A stretch of DNA of 64,000 bases, from NCBI GenBank assembly GCA_964219345.1, contig CAXPPN010000049.1, forward strand, positions 1 to 64,000, read 5' to 3'. Below the pieces are notes generated by a model. That model was not told the origin of the DNA and did not search any database. It was given only the letters and a program-made list of their open reading frames with translations. The position numbers and the translations under genes were made by a program. Source of the DNA: UBA3537 sp964219345. GTDB taxonomy: Bacteria > Bacteroidota > Bacteroidia > Flavobacteriales > Flavobacteriaceae. Below are positions 30,914 through 39,383 of this stretch, in pieces; position 1 is the first letter of the stretch; each line of letters begins with the position of its first letter.

Positions 30914-32776
30914 ATGACCCAAAATACAAATTACACAGAAGATAATATCAGATCCCTAGACTGGAAGGAGCATATCCGTATGCGTCCTGGAATGTACATT
31001 GGAAAACTTGGTGATGGTTCTTCGGCAGATGATGGTATCTATATTCTTCTTAAAGAAGTTTTAGATAATTCTATTGACGAATATGTTATGGGTGCTGGAA
31101 AATCTATTGATATTTCTATACAAGGCAACAAAGTTATTGTTCGTGATTATGGTCGTGGCATCCCTTTAGGAAAAGTGGTGGACGTTGTTTCAAAAATGAA
31201 TACCGGAGGAAAATATGACTCTAGAGCCTTTAAAAAATCTGTAGGTTTGAATGGAGTAGGGACAAAAGCTGTTAATGCATTATCAACCTATTTCCGTGTA
31301 GAATCCACTAGAGATGGAAAATCTGCCTCAGCAGAATTTGAAACAGGTGTTCTTACAAATCAAGAGCTATTAGACGATACGACACGAAGAAAAGGAACCA
31401 AAGTTTCTTTTATTCCTGATTCAACCATTTTTAAAAATTATAAGTTTCGAAATGAGTATGTCGCTCGCATGCTCAAAAATTATGTTTATTTAAATCCAGG
31501 ACTTACTATAACATTCAATGGCGAGAAGTTTTTTAGTGAACATGGACTTAAAGATTTACTAGAAGATAATTCAAAAGCAGAAGATCGGTTATACCCAACA
31601 ATTCACCTAAAAGCTGATGATATTGAGGTAGCCCTTACACATAGTAAAACCCAATATAGCGAAGAATACCACTCTTTTGTAAATGGCCAAAATACTACAC
31701 AAGGAGGGACGCATTTGGCGGCTTTTAGAGAAGCATTTGTTAAAACCATACGTGACTTTTTTGGTAAAAATTATGATGCTTCAGATGTTCGGAAATCAAT
31801 AATTTCGGCAATCGCAATTAAAGTGATGGAGCCTGTTTTTGAAAGCCAAACTAAAACAAAATTAGGGTCTACCGATATTGGTGGCGGATTGCCAACGGTA
31901 CGTACTTTTATCAATGATTTTGTTAAAACACATCTTGACAACTATTTACATAAAAATCCAGATACTGCCGAAGCGATTCAACGAAAAATACTTCAAGCAG
32001 AACGCGAAAGAAAAGAGCTTTCTGGTATTCGAAAAATCGCAAAAGAACGCGCCAAAAAGGCAAGTTTACACAACAAAAAACTAAGAGATTGTCGTGTACA
32101 TTTTGGGGATACAAAAAACAACCGAAACCTCGAAACAACACTTTTTATTACAGAGGGAGATTCCGCATCGGGAAGTATCACAAAATCACGCGATGTGAAC
32201 ACTCAAGCCGTATTTAGTTTAAAAGGAAAGCCATTAAATTGCTATGGACTCACAAAGAAAATTGTATACGAAAATGAGGAATTTAACCTTTTGCAAGCTG
32301 CACTAAATATTGAAGAATCTATTGAAGATTTGCGCTACAATAATATTGTAATTGCTACAGATGCTGATGTAGATGGAATGCATATTCGTTTGTTATTGAT
32401 TACCTTTTTTCTACAATTCTTTCCAGAACTCATAAAAGAGGGGCATTTGTATATATTGCAAACACCATTATTTCGAGTTCGTAACAAAAAAGAAACAATT
32501 TATTGTTATACGGAAGAGGAGCGTATCAATGCGATTGAAAAATTAAAACCCAAGCCTGAAATTACTCGATTTAAAGGATTAGGTGAGATTTCACCAAATG
32601 AATTTAAACACTTTATTGGAGATGATATTCGTTTGGATCCTGTAATGTTGGATTCTGAAATGACAACAGAAGAATTATTGTCTTTTTATATGGGTAAAAA
32701 CACTCCAGAGCGTCAAAAGTTTATAATTAATAATCTTAAAGTAGAATTAGATCTTATTGATTCAGAAAAGAAGTAG
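30914..32776 (+). CDS. parE: DNA topoisomerase IV subunit B
   Basis: The 620-residue type IIA topoisomerase ATPase subunit has the GHKL motifs EVLDNSIDEYVMG near 47, DYGRGIPLG near 75 and GLNGVGTKAVNALS near 112. The TOPRIM part has FITEGDSASGSI near 414 and the acidic DADVDGMHIR near 482. It pairs with parC, which starts 3 nt downstream, so it is called topoisomerase IV rather than gyrase. The enzyme unlinks daughter chromosomes. Confidence 0.93.
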   Translation: MTQNTNYTEDNIRSLDWKEHIRMRPGMYIGKLGDGSSADDGIYILLKEVLDNSIDEYVMGAGKSIDISIQGNKVIVRDYGRGIPLGKVVDVVSKMNTGGKYDSRAFKKSVGLNGVGTKAVNALSTYFRVESTRDGKSASAEFETGVLTNQELLDDTTRRKGTKVSFIPDSTIFKNYKFRNEYVARMLKNYVYLNPGLTITFNGEKFFSEHGLKDLLEDNSKAEDRLYPTIHLKADDIEVALTHSKTQYSEEYHSFVNGQNTTQGGTHLAAFREAFVKTIRDFFGKNYDASDVRKSIISAIAIKVMEPVFESQTKTKLGSTDIGGGLPTVRTFINDFVKTHLDNYLHKNPDTAEAIQRKILQAERERKELSGIRKIAKERAKKASLHNKKLRDCRVHFGDTKNNRNLETTLFITEGDSASGSITKSRDVNTQAVFSLKGKPLNCYGLTKKIVYENEEFNLLQAALNIEESIEDLRYNNIVIATDADVDGMHIRLLLITFFLQFFPELIKEGHLYILQTPLFRVRNKKETIYCYTEEERINAIEKLKPKPEITRFKGLGEISPNEFKHFIGDDIRLDPVMLDSEMTTEELLSFYMGKNTPERQKFIINNLKVELDLIDSEKK

Positions 32777-32779
32777 TTT

Positions 32780-35473
32780 ATGATTGAAGAGCAAGACGAT
32801 TTACATTCAGAATCCACCGAAAGCCAAGAAACCATCACAAGAGTGACTGGCATGTATAAAGATTGGTTTTTGGACTATGCATCTTATGTAATTTTAGAAC
32901 GTGCAGTACCAGCTATAGAAGATGGTTTTAAGCCTGTTCAGCGCCGTATTCTACATTCTATGAAAGATTTGGATGATGGGCGCTATAATAAAGTAGCAAA
33001 CATTGTTGGACATACCATGCAATACCACCCACATGGAGATGCGAGTATTGCAGATGCCATGGTTCAAATTGGACAAAAAGATTTATTGATTGATACTCAA
33101 GGAAACTGGGGTAATGTTCTTACTGGAGATCGTGCTGCAGCTTCCAGATACATTGAAGCCCGTTTGTCTAAATTTGCGTTAGATGTTGTTTTTAATCCGA
33201 AAACAACAGAATGGCAAGCCTCATATGATGGTCGAAGAAAAGAACCTATAAATCTTCCCGTAAAATTCCCATTACTTCTTGCACAAGGAGCAGAAGGGAT
33301 TGCTGTTGGATTATCAACAAAGGTTTTACCACATAATTTTATTGAACTTGTTGAAGCTTCAATTAAGCATCTTCAAGGTAAACGATTTACTCTAGTACCT
33401 GATTTCGCTACAGGAGGTGTTGCAGATTTCACCAATTACAACGATGGCCTTAGAGGTGGTAAGGTGCGTTGTAGAGCGCGGATATCACAACTAAATAAAA
33501 ACACACTTGTTATAACAGAAGTTCCTTTTGGGACAACCACATCATCGCTAATAGATTCTATTCTTAAAGCCAATGACAAAGGAAAAATAAAAATTAAGAA
33601 AATTGAAGACAATACTGCTGCAGATGTTGAAATTTTAGTTCACCTTCCCTCAGGAATTTCACCCGATAAAACCATTGATGCGCTTTTTGCTTTTACTAGT
33701 TGTGAAACCTCAATTTCTCCTTTAGGTTGCGTTATTGAAGACAATAAGCCTTTGTTTGTAGGCGTATCAGAAATGCTAAGACGCTCAACAGATCACACGG
33801 TTGAATTATTGAAACTAGAACTCGAAATAAAACTCCGAGAGTTAGAGGAACAGTGGCATTTTGCATCATTAGAACGTATTTTTATTGAAAATCGAATTTA
33901 TCGTGATATTGAAGAAGAGGAAACTTGGGAAGGGGTTGTTTCTGCAATAGATAGAGGGCTTAAACCTCATATTGGTCATCTTAAACGTCCTATAACAACA
34001 GACGATATTGCACGCTTAACAGAAATTCGTATCAAAAGAATTTCAAAATTTGATATTGATAAAGCCCAACAAAAAATCGAAGCGTTAGAGGCTCAAATTG
34101 AAGAAACTAAAGCTCATTTAGCAACAATTATAGACTACACTATAGCATATTTTAAGCGTTTAAAAACTGAATATGGTGAAGGTAAAAACCGTAAAACAGA
34201 AATCAAAGTCTTTGATGATGTCGATGCTACAAAAGTAGTGATAAGAAATACAAAACTCTATGTTAACAGAGAAGAAGGTTTTGTTGGAACTGGCCTCAAG
34301 CGAGACGAATATGTTTGTGATTGTAGCGATATTGATGACATAATTGTATTTACCAAAAATGGTAAAATGATGGTAACCAAAGTAGATACAAAAACTTTTG
34401 TGGGCAAAAATATTTTTCATGTTGCAGTATTTAAGAAAAAAGATACTAGAACCATTTACAACATGATTTATCGCGATGGAAAAGGTGGTCCTTCTTATAT
34501 TAAACGATTTTCTGTAACTTCAATCACAAGAGATAGAGAATATGATTTAGCAAAAGATAAAGCCGGAACAATGGTTTGGTATTTCTCTGCAAATCCAAAT
34601 GGTGAAGCAGAAGTAGTTACTGTTTTGCTTCGTCAAGTTGGAAGTATCAAAAAATTAAAATGGGACATCAACTTTGCAGATATTCTAATCAAAGGCCGAA
34701 CATCCAAAGGAAATTTAGTGACCAAATATGCTATTAAACGCATTGAATTAAAAGAAAAAGGCGTAAGTACTCTAAAACCAAGAAAAATATGGTTTGATGA
34801 AACTGTACAACGCCTCAATGTCGATGCACGTGGTGAGCTTATTGGTGAATTTAGAGGTGAAGATCGTATTTTAGTGATCTCACAATCAGGAATTGTAAAA
34901 ACTATTGTTCCTGATATCACAACACATTTTAGTGACGATATGATTGTATTGGAAAAATGGGTGCCAAAAAAACCTATTTCTGCTATTTATTTTGATGGTG
35001 CAAAAGAAAAATACTTCGTAAAACGTTTTCTTATTGAAAACGAAAACAAAGAAGAAGTATTTATTTCCTCTCATGCATCAAGTACTCTAGAAATTGTTAG
35101 CACCGATTGGCGACCTGTAGTTGAAATCACATTTGCTAAGGATAGAGGTAAAGAACGTAGACCAAATCAAATGATTGATATTGAACAGTTTATAGATGTT
35201 AAAGGGATTTCGGCCCAAGGAAATCAGTTATCAAGACTTAAAGTAAATCAAATTGACTTATCTGAACCATTGCCATATGAAGCCCCAGAAGAAGTTCATG
35301 CCGATGAGCTTGAGGTTGTAGGTGAAGAAGTTGTTACGACAAATACTGCTATTGATATATCAGATGAAATTTCATCAACAACAAATGCTGTTGAATCTTC
35401 TGAAACACCAACCCCAACAGAAAATAAAGAAGACTCTACAGGAGATTCAGAGGGCCAGATTACTTTATTTTAA
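32780..35473 (+). CDS. parC: DNA topoisomerase IV subunit A
   Basis: The 897-residue protein has the breakage-reunion domain with FKPVQRRILHSM near 52, YHPHGDASIADAMVQIGQ near 81 and the catalytic Tyr in AAASRYIEARLS near 123. A coiled-coil tower follows near 430-460. The C-terminal half has the weakly repeated beta-pinwheel strands and an acidic, Thr/Glu-rich tail. It forms the A2B2 enzyme with ParE, encoded 3 nt upstream. The stop codon overlaps by 4 nt the stop of the convergent lipoprotein gene. Confidence 0.93.
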   Translation: MIEEQDDLHSESTESQETITRVTGMYKDWFLDYASYVILERAVPAIEDGFKPVQRRILHSMKDLDDGRYNKVANIVGHTMQYHPHGDASIADAMVQIGQKDLLIDTQGNWGNVLTGDRAAASRYIEARLSKFALDVVFNPKTTEWQASYDGRRKEPINLPVKFPLLLAQGAEGIAVGLSTKVLPHNFIELVEASIKHLQGKRFTLVPDFATGGVADFTNYNDGLRGGKVRCRARISQLNKNTLVITEVPFGTTTSSLIDSILKANDKGKIKIKKIEDNTAADVEILVHLPSGISPDKTIDALFAFTSCETSISPLGCVIEDNKPLFVGVSEMLRRSTDHTVELLKLELEIKLRELEEQWHFASLERIFIENRIYRDIEEEETWEGVVSAIDRGLKPHIGHLKRPITTDDIARLTEIRIKRISKFDIDKAQQKIEALEAQIEETKAHLATIIDYTIAYFKRLKTEYGEGKNRKTEIKVFDDVDATKVVIRNTKLYVNREEGFVGTGLKRDEYVCDCSDIDDIIVFTKNGKMMVTKVDTKTFVGKNIFHVAVFKKKDTRTIYNMIYRDGKGGPSYIKRFSVTSITRDREYDLAKDKAGTMVWYFSANPNGEAEVVTVLLRQVGSIKKLKWDINFADILIKGRTSKGNLVTKYAIKRIELKEKGVSTLKPRKIWFDETVQRLNVDARGELIGEFRGEDRILVISQSGIVKTIVPDITTHFSDDMIVLEKWVPKKPISAIYFDGAKEKYFVKRFLIENENKEEVFISSHASSTLEIVSTDWRPVVEITFAKDRGKERRPNQMIDIEQFIDVKGISAQGNQLSRLKVNQIDLSEPLPYEAPEEVHADELEVVGEEVVTTNTAIDISDEISSTTNAVESSETPTPTENKEDSTGDSEGQITLF

Positions 35474-35838
35474 TTGACACGCTTAGCTTCGCCCTTTTGT
35501 TTGATGGGACTACCTACGTAGCCATATTCAAATGTATAAGTGTTATTAGTTGTTGCAAGGATTTTTAGGTGAACATCCTTTTGTTCAGCTCTGTTTTTCG
35601 GATTAATGGTCTTAAAAATCATTTCGCAATCATTAATCCAACGTACAGATGCACTATCTGTTTTTGTATTAAAACGCTCAATCTGTAAGGTTTCGGTACG
35701 TGTAAATTCCGATGTGTAGCTCGTTCCGTCTATACTAATGGTACTCTTAAACGTGCCCGTTTTATAATCTTGACAATTTCGCTCTATTTGATAACAAGAA
35801 GATGTACAAAGAAAAATTAAAAAATAGAAGTATTTCAT
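35470..35838 (-). CDS. Small lipoprotein of unknown function
   Basis: The 122-residue protein starts at MKYFYFLIFLCTSSC, a lipoprotein signal with lipobox TSSC; five further codons upstream are open but would precede the signal. The mature part has an N-terminal CQDYKTGTFKSTISIDG and is rich in Thr and charged residues with beta-strand pattern. Homologues in this position may be named after the neighbouring topoisomerase, but there is no such domain. It ends convergently with parC (4-nt overlap) and lies downstream of the XRE regulator on the same strand, 25 nt away. Confidence 0.8.
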   Translation of the reverse strand: MKYFYFLIFLCTSSCYQIERNCQDYKTGTFKSTISIDGTSYTSEFTRTETLQIERFNTKTDSASVRWINDCEMIFKTINPKNRAEQKDVHLKILATTNNTYTFEYGYVGSPIKQKGEAKRVN

Positions 35839-35863
35839 ATTGCAAAAATACAAAATGATAGGA

Positions 35864-36250
35864 TTAGTCAGTTATTTCAGGGTAATATCCTTCAAAAGTA
35901 CCATTTTTATAAAAAATCACAATACGCTCTATTTTTTTGGATTGGGCTTTGGAATCAACATGATTTGACTGTAAAACTTCTGTTTGAGTTATAGTGTCTT
36001 TTATTTTGGTAGAGGAGGAGGGGCCGTTCAACATGTCTCCGGTTCCATTGAGCAACCAATACAAGTTGATGTCTGGCAAGGCTGTATTTAGCTTTAATAT
36101 AAAATCTAAACTAGGCTTATTTCTTCCACTCAAAATGTGCGAAATACTAGACCTTTGCACTTGGATTAATTCTGCAAAAGCAGAAGCCGATAGTCCATAA
36201 TAAACCATTATTTTGTTTAGTTGCTCGCCAAATTTACTTGTGTTTGTCAT
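35864..36250 (-). CDS. XRE-family helix-turn-helix regulator
   Basis: The 128-residue protein has an N-terminal HTH at about 8-65 (LNKIMVYYGLSASAFAELI, then VQRSSISHILSGRNKPSLDF), with the LSGRNKPS turn common in Bacteroidota XRE regulators. The C-terminal part beyond residue 80 is low-complexity and may serve in dimerisation. It faces an M14 peptidase gene across a 269-nt spacer with four copies of TTACA-N2-TGTAA-like palindromes, which are candidate operators. It probably controls itself and perhaps the divergent gene. Confidence 0.85.
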   Translation of the reverse strand: MTNTSKFGEQLNKIMVYYGLSASAFAELIQVQRSSISHILSGRNKPSLDFILKLNTALPDINLYWLLNGTGDMLNGPSSSTKIKDTITQTEVLQSNHVDSKAQSKKIERIVIFYKNGTFEGYYPEITD

Positions 36251-36253
36251 AGG

Positions 36254-36265
36254 TCACAAATGTAT
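36254..36265. promoter_or_regulatory. Operator-like palindrome, copy 1 (TCACAAATGTAT)
   Basis: Two mismatches to TTACA-N2-TGTAA. It lies immediately upstream of the XRE start codon. Confidence 0.4.
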
Positions 36266-36278
36266 ATAAAATATTTTG

Positions 36279-36290
36279 TTACAAATGTAA
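36279..36290. promoter_or_regulatory. Operator-like palindrome, copy 2 (TTACAAATGTAA)
   Basis: Perfect TTACA / TGTAA arms. The minus strand contains TACATTTG (36282-36289), a full match to the -7 consensus, 31 nt before the XRE start. The palindrome therefore coincides with the probable XRE promoter, as expected for autorepression. Confidence 0.5.
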
Positions 36291-36434
36291 AATGATGTAA
36301 TATAATCATTAAATATTTTTTAATTAATTGAATTTAAACTTTATATTAACATCTATAATATACTGATTTATAGCATTTTATATAAATATTTTCTTATTTA
36401 CCCTGGTTAATACATAAAACATTAAAAAAACTGT

Positions 36435-36446
36435 ATACAATTGTAA
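36435..36446. promoter_or_regulatory. Operator-like palindrome, copy 3 (ATACAATTGTAA)
   Basis: One mismatch to TTACA-N2-TGTAA, on the side of the M14 peptidase gene. Confidence 0.4.
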
Positions 36447-36468
36447 ACAAGTAAAGATTAAAAATAAT

Positions 36469-36480
36469 TTACAGATGTAA
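36469..36480. promoter_or_regulatory. Operator-like palindrome, copy 4 (TTACAGATGTAA)
   Basis: Perfect arms. It lies 13 nt before the -7 box of the M14 peptidase gene, in the core promoter region where a bound repressor would block RNA polymerase. Confidence 0.5.
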
Positions 36481-36493
36481 AAAACTTATTGTT

Positions 36494-36501
36494 TACTTTT
36501 G
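36494..36501 (+). promoter_or_regulatory. -7 promoter box of the M14 peptidase gene (TACTTTTG)
   Basis: Full match to TAnnTTTG, 18 nt before the start codon at 36520. Confidence 0.55.
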
Positions 36502-36519
36502 TAGCTTACAAAAACACCT

Positions 36520-37686
36520 ATGGAATCGATAAACGATTTTGTATCAAATTATGACCAGAACAAAGCGAAAGCTTTGTCGGGAAGATATATCACGAATGAT
36601 ACCATTTTGCCATTATTAAAAGTATTGCCAAATGCCTTTAAATTTGAAATTATTGGTCGCTCTGAACAAAATCGACCTATTTATAGCATTAAAATTGGAA
36701 CAGGAAAAACAAAAATCTTGATATGGTCTCAAATGCATGGGAACGAATCGACCTGTACTAAAGCGCTTTTTGATGTATTTAATGTTTTAACTACAGCTCC
36801 ATTTAATACTATTTTACAAGAATGTTCATTATTTATCATACCCATTTTAAACCCCGATGGGGCAGCGGCTTACACTCGGCATAATTCAAATCAAGTTGAC
36901 ATCAATAGAGACGCCGTTGATTTATCACAAGCTGAAAGTAAGGTTCTACGCACTGTTTTTGATGCTTTTAAGCCTGACTATGGCTTTAATATGCACGACC
37001 AACGTACGCTTTTTAATGTTGGAGAAAACAATGTACCTGCTACTGTGAGTTTTTTATCTCCTGCTCAAGACAACGCATTGACTTTAACATCAAATCGCTT
37101 GCGCGCAATGTCTGTTATTCATCAAATGAATGCATTGTTGCAAAATTACATTCCAGGACAAGTAGGGCGTTTTGATGATTCTTTTAATATTAATTGTGTT
37201 GGAGACTATTTTCAAACCCAAGGCACCTCTACAATTTTATTTGAAGCAGGTCATTATCAAAATGACTATTGCAGAGAAAAATCTCGAAAATTTATAGCGT
37301 TGGCCACCTTGCAAGCTTTGTTGTGTATAAGCGCCAATTCTGTAAATGAAAATGACCACGAGAATTATCTTCAAATTCCTGAAAACAACACTTTATTTTT
37401 TGATGTGCTGATTAAAAATGCACTAATTAGTAATGAAAGTATAGAGAGTGTAAATGATATTGGAATTAGTTATGAGGAAATATTAAAAGATGAGGAAGTA
37501 TTATTTGTTCCAAAAATTAAATCTATTGGAGATTTATCATCTTATTTTGGCCATAAAATCATCAATGCAGAAAAGAAAATATTAAAAGAAGTTAATGGTT
37601 CTAAAGTAGAGATAAACGCTGAATTTTACGATATTTTTATAGGAGGTGTTAAATTTTCACTTTTTCTTAACAATAATTTAGCTTAA
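36520..37686 (+). CDS. M14-family zinc carboxypeptidase-like protein
   Basis: The 388-residue protein has the zinc pair H-x-x-E in SQMHGNESTCTKAL near 72-77, the substrate loop NPDGAAAYTRHNSNQVDINRD around 110-130 (split here), the third zinc ligand in FNMHDQRT near 159 and the catalytic Glu in ILFEAGHYQ near 241. These are M14 features. No signal peptide is seen, so it acts in the cytosol. The last 130 residues form an unrelated extension. Its promoter carries an XRE-type palindrome. Confidence 0.85.
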   Translation: MESINDFVSNYDQNKAKALSGRYITNDTILPLLKVLPNAFKFEIIGRSEQNRPIYSIKIGTGKTKILIWSQMHGNESTCTKALFDVFNVLTTAPFNTILQECSLFIIPILNPDGAAAYTRHNSNQVDINRDAVDLSQAESKVLRTVFDAFKPDYGFNMHDQRTLFNVGENNVPATVSFLSPAQDNALTLTSNRLRAMSVIHQMNALLQNYIPGQVGRFDDSFNINCVGDYFQTQGTSTILFEAGHYQNDYCREKSRKFIALATLQALLCISANSVNENDHENYLQIPENNTLFFDVLIKNALISNESIESVNDIGISYEEILKDEEVLFVPKIKSIGDLSSYFGHKIINAEKKILKEVNGSKVEINAEFYDIFIGGVKFSLFLNNNLA

Positions 37687-37712
37687 TTACTATTTTGTTG
37701 ATTATTATTTAT

Positions 37713-37720
37713 TAAATTTG
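37713..37720 (+). promoter_or_regulatory. -7 promoter box of the Lrp-type regulator (TAAATTTG)
   Basis: Full match to TAnnTTTG, 34 nt upstream of the start codon at 37755. Confidence 0.5.
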
Positions 37721-37754
37721 CCTTTTTAATCAAAATACTTTACAAACAAAAATT

Positions 37755-38237
37755 ATGGCTAAGTTCAAATTAGACGAAATCGACCACCAAATTCTTAACA
37801 TACTTATTGACAATACACGTATTCCATTTACGGATATTGCAAAAAAACTATTGATCTCTGCTGGAACAGTACATGTTAGAGTAAAGAAAATGGAAGATGC
37901 AAAAATTATCAAAGGTTCGTCTTTGACTTTGGATTACCAAAAACTTGGCTATACCTTTATTGCATATGTTGGTATTTTCCTTCAAAACACTTCACAAACT
38001 AAATTTGTACTTGAGCGCATTAAAGAAATTCCTCATGTAACAGTAGCACATATTACAACGGGTAAGTTTAATATTTTCTGTAAAATTCGTGCGAAAAGCA
38101 CTACTCATGCCAAAGAAATTATTTTCAAGATTGATGATATCGATGGAATTTATAGAACTGAAACCATGATTTCTCTAGAAGAAAGTATCAACGACAAAAA
38201 GCGTTTGATGCATACAATTTTCAACGAGCTTCAGTAG
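37755..38237 (+). CDS. Lrp/AsnC-family transcriptional regulator
   Basis: The 160-residue protein has an N-terminal winged HTH (residues 5-55, with LDEIDHQILNILIDNTRIPF and TVHVRVKKMEDAKII) and a C-terminal RAM ligand-binding domain (HVTVAHITTGKFNIFCKI near 94-111). Such regulators form octamers that respond to amino acids. Here it may sense an amino acid relevant to nearby proline and alanine catabolism genes; that is inference. Its 3' end overlaps the convergent aroB by 17 nt. Confidence 0.92.
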   Translation: MAKFKLDEIDHQILNILIDNTRIPFTDIAKKLLISAGTVHVRVKKMEDAKIIKGSSLTLDYQKLGYTFIAYVGIFLQNTSQTKFVLERIKEIPHVTVAHITTGKFNIFCKIRAKSTTHAKEIIFKIDDIDGIYRTETMISLEESINDKKRLMHTIFNELQ

Positions 38238-39306
38238 GTTTTTCAGAATAAAAGTCAAATGCTTCATAAATTATAGCATCTTCGACTTCTATATCAATTT
38301 GACATTGTCCAATAGATTGCAGTAATACAAATTTTACTTGTCCATGGCTATTTTTCTTATCAGATTGCATCAAATCAATGATTTGTTTTTTACTGCTATC
38401 ATTAAAAGAAACCTTTGGATAAGTTGTTCTAAAAGTTTCTCTAATTTCATATAAATCAGTGATTGGAAGACCAGAGATTTTTGAAGAAAGGTAACCCTCA
38501 AGAATCATTCCTATTGCAATAGCTTCGCCATGTAAAAGGGTTTTTATGTCCTCATTATCGAGGCAATAAGATTCAATGGCATGACCTAGGGTATGACCGA
38601 AATTTAAGATTTTTCGAAGTCCCATTTCGTTAGGGTCTTCACTGACAACCTTATTTTTTATGGTAACAGAATGATGAATCAATTCATCTAAATCGTTCAA
38701 ATTGAGTTGTTTTAATTGTCTAAGTTGTTTCCAATATTTTTGATCCTGAATTAATCCATGCTTGAGCATTTCTGCAAATCCAGATCGAAGCTCGTTATTT
38801 GGGAGGGTGTCTAAAAAACGGGGATCAATAAGTACCATATCTGCAAAAGTGATGGTACCAATTTGATTTTTTGAAAGATCTAAATCTACGCCCGTTTTTC
38901 CACCAACAGATGCATCGACCATAGCTAATAAAGTTGTAGGAACATTGATGAACTTTATACCTCGTTTGAACGTTGAGGCTACAAATCCCCCTAAATCTGT
39001 AACACCACCACCTCCAAGATTAATTAATAATGATTTTCGGTCGGCAGAAAGCTCCGATAATGTGCGCCAAACACCCATACATGTCTCGATGGTTTTGTGT
39101 ATTTCTCCACTTTCAATTTCAATTATTTCTATGACTCCATCGAATTGGATTTGACTTAAAAAATGAGGTAAACAATGTTCGTGAGTATTTTCATCGACTA
39201 AAAGAAATATTTTCGAAAATTTTTGTTTTTTTAAATAGGCATCTAAAGACTTGTAAGCCAAATCTTTAAAATGGATTTCGTAGGATGTTGTTTGAATTGA
39301 TTTCAT
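38221..39306 (-). CDS. aroB: 3-dehydroquinate synthase
   Basis: The 361-residue protein has the NAD-binding GGGVTDLGGFVASTFKRGI near 100-118, VPTTLLAMVDASVGGKTGVD near 122-141 and the metal-binding GLRKILNFGHTLGHAIE near 232-248 with HGEAIAIGM near 262. It converts DAHP to 3-dehydroquinate in the shikimate pathway, upstream of AroQ. The last residues are encoded opposite the end of the Lrp gene. It is divergent from proline dehydrogenase. Confidence 0.95.
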   Translation of the reverse strand: MKSIQTTSYEIHFKDLAYKSLDAYLKKQKFSKIFLLVDENTHEHCLPHFLSQIQFDGVIEIIEIESGEIHKTIETCMGVWRTLSELSADRKSLLINLGGGGVTDLGGFVASTFKRGIKFINVPTTLLAMVDASVGGKTGVDLDLSKNQIGTITFADMVLIDPRFLDTLPNNELRSGFAEMLKHGLIQDQKYWKQLRQLKQLNLNDLDELIHHSVTIKNKVVSEDPNEMGLRKILNFGHTLGHAIESYCLDNEDIKTLLHGEAIAIGMILEGYLSSKISGLPITDLYEIRETFRTTYPKVSFNDSSKKQIIDLMQSDKKNSHGQVKFVLLQSIGQCQIDIEVEDAIIYEAFDFYSEKPTEAR

Positions 39307-39383
39307 TTTTGTGTGTCAAATATAGCATGAAATTTGTTAAGAATTAATAATTTTGATTCAACAAATAAATCATTTTATAAAGT

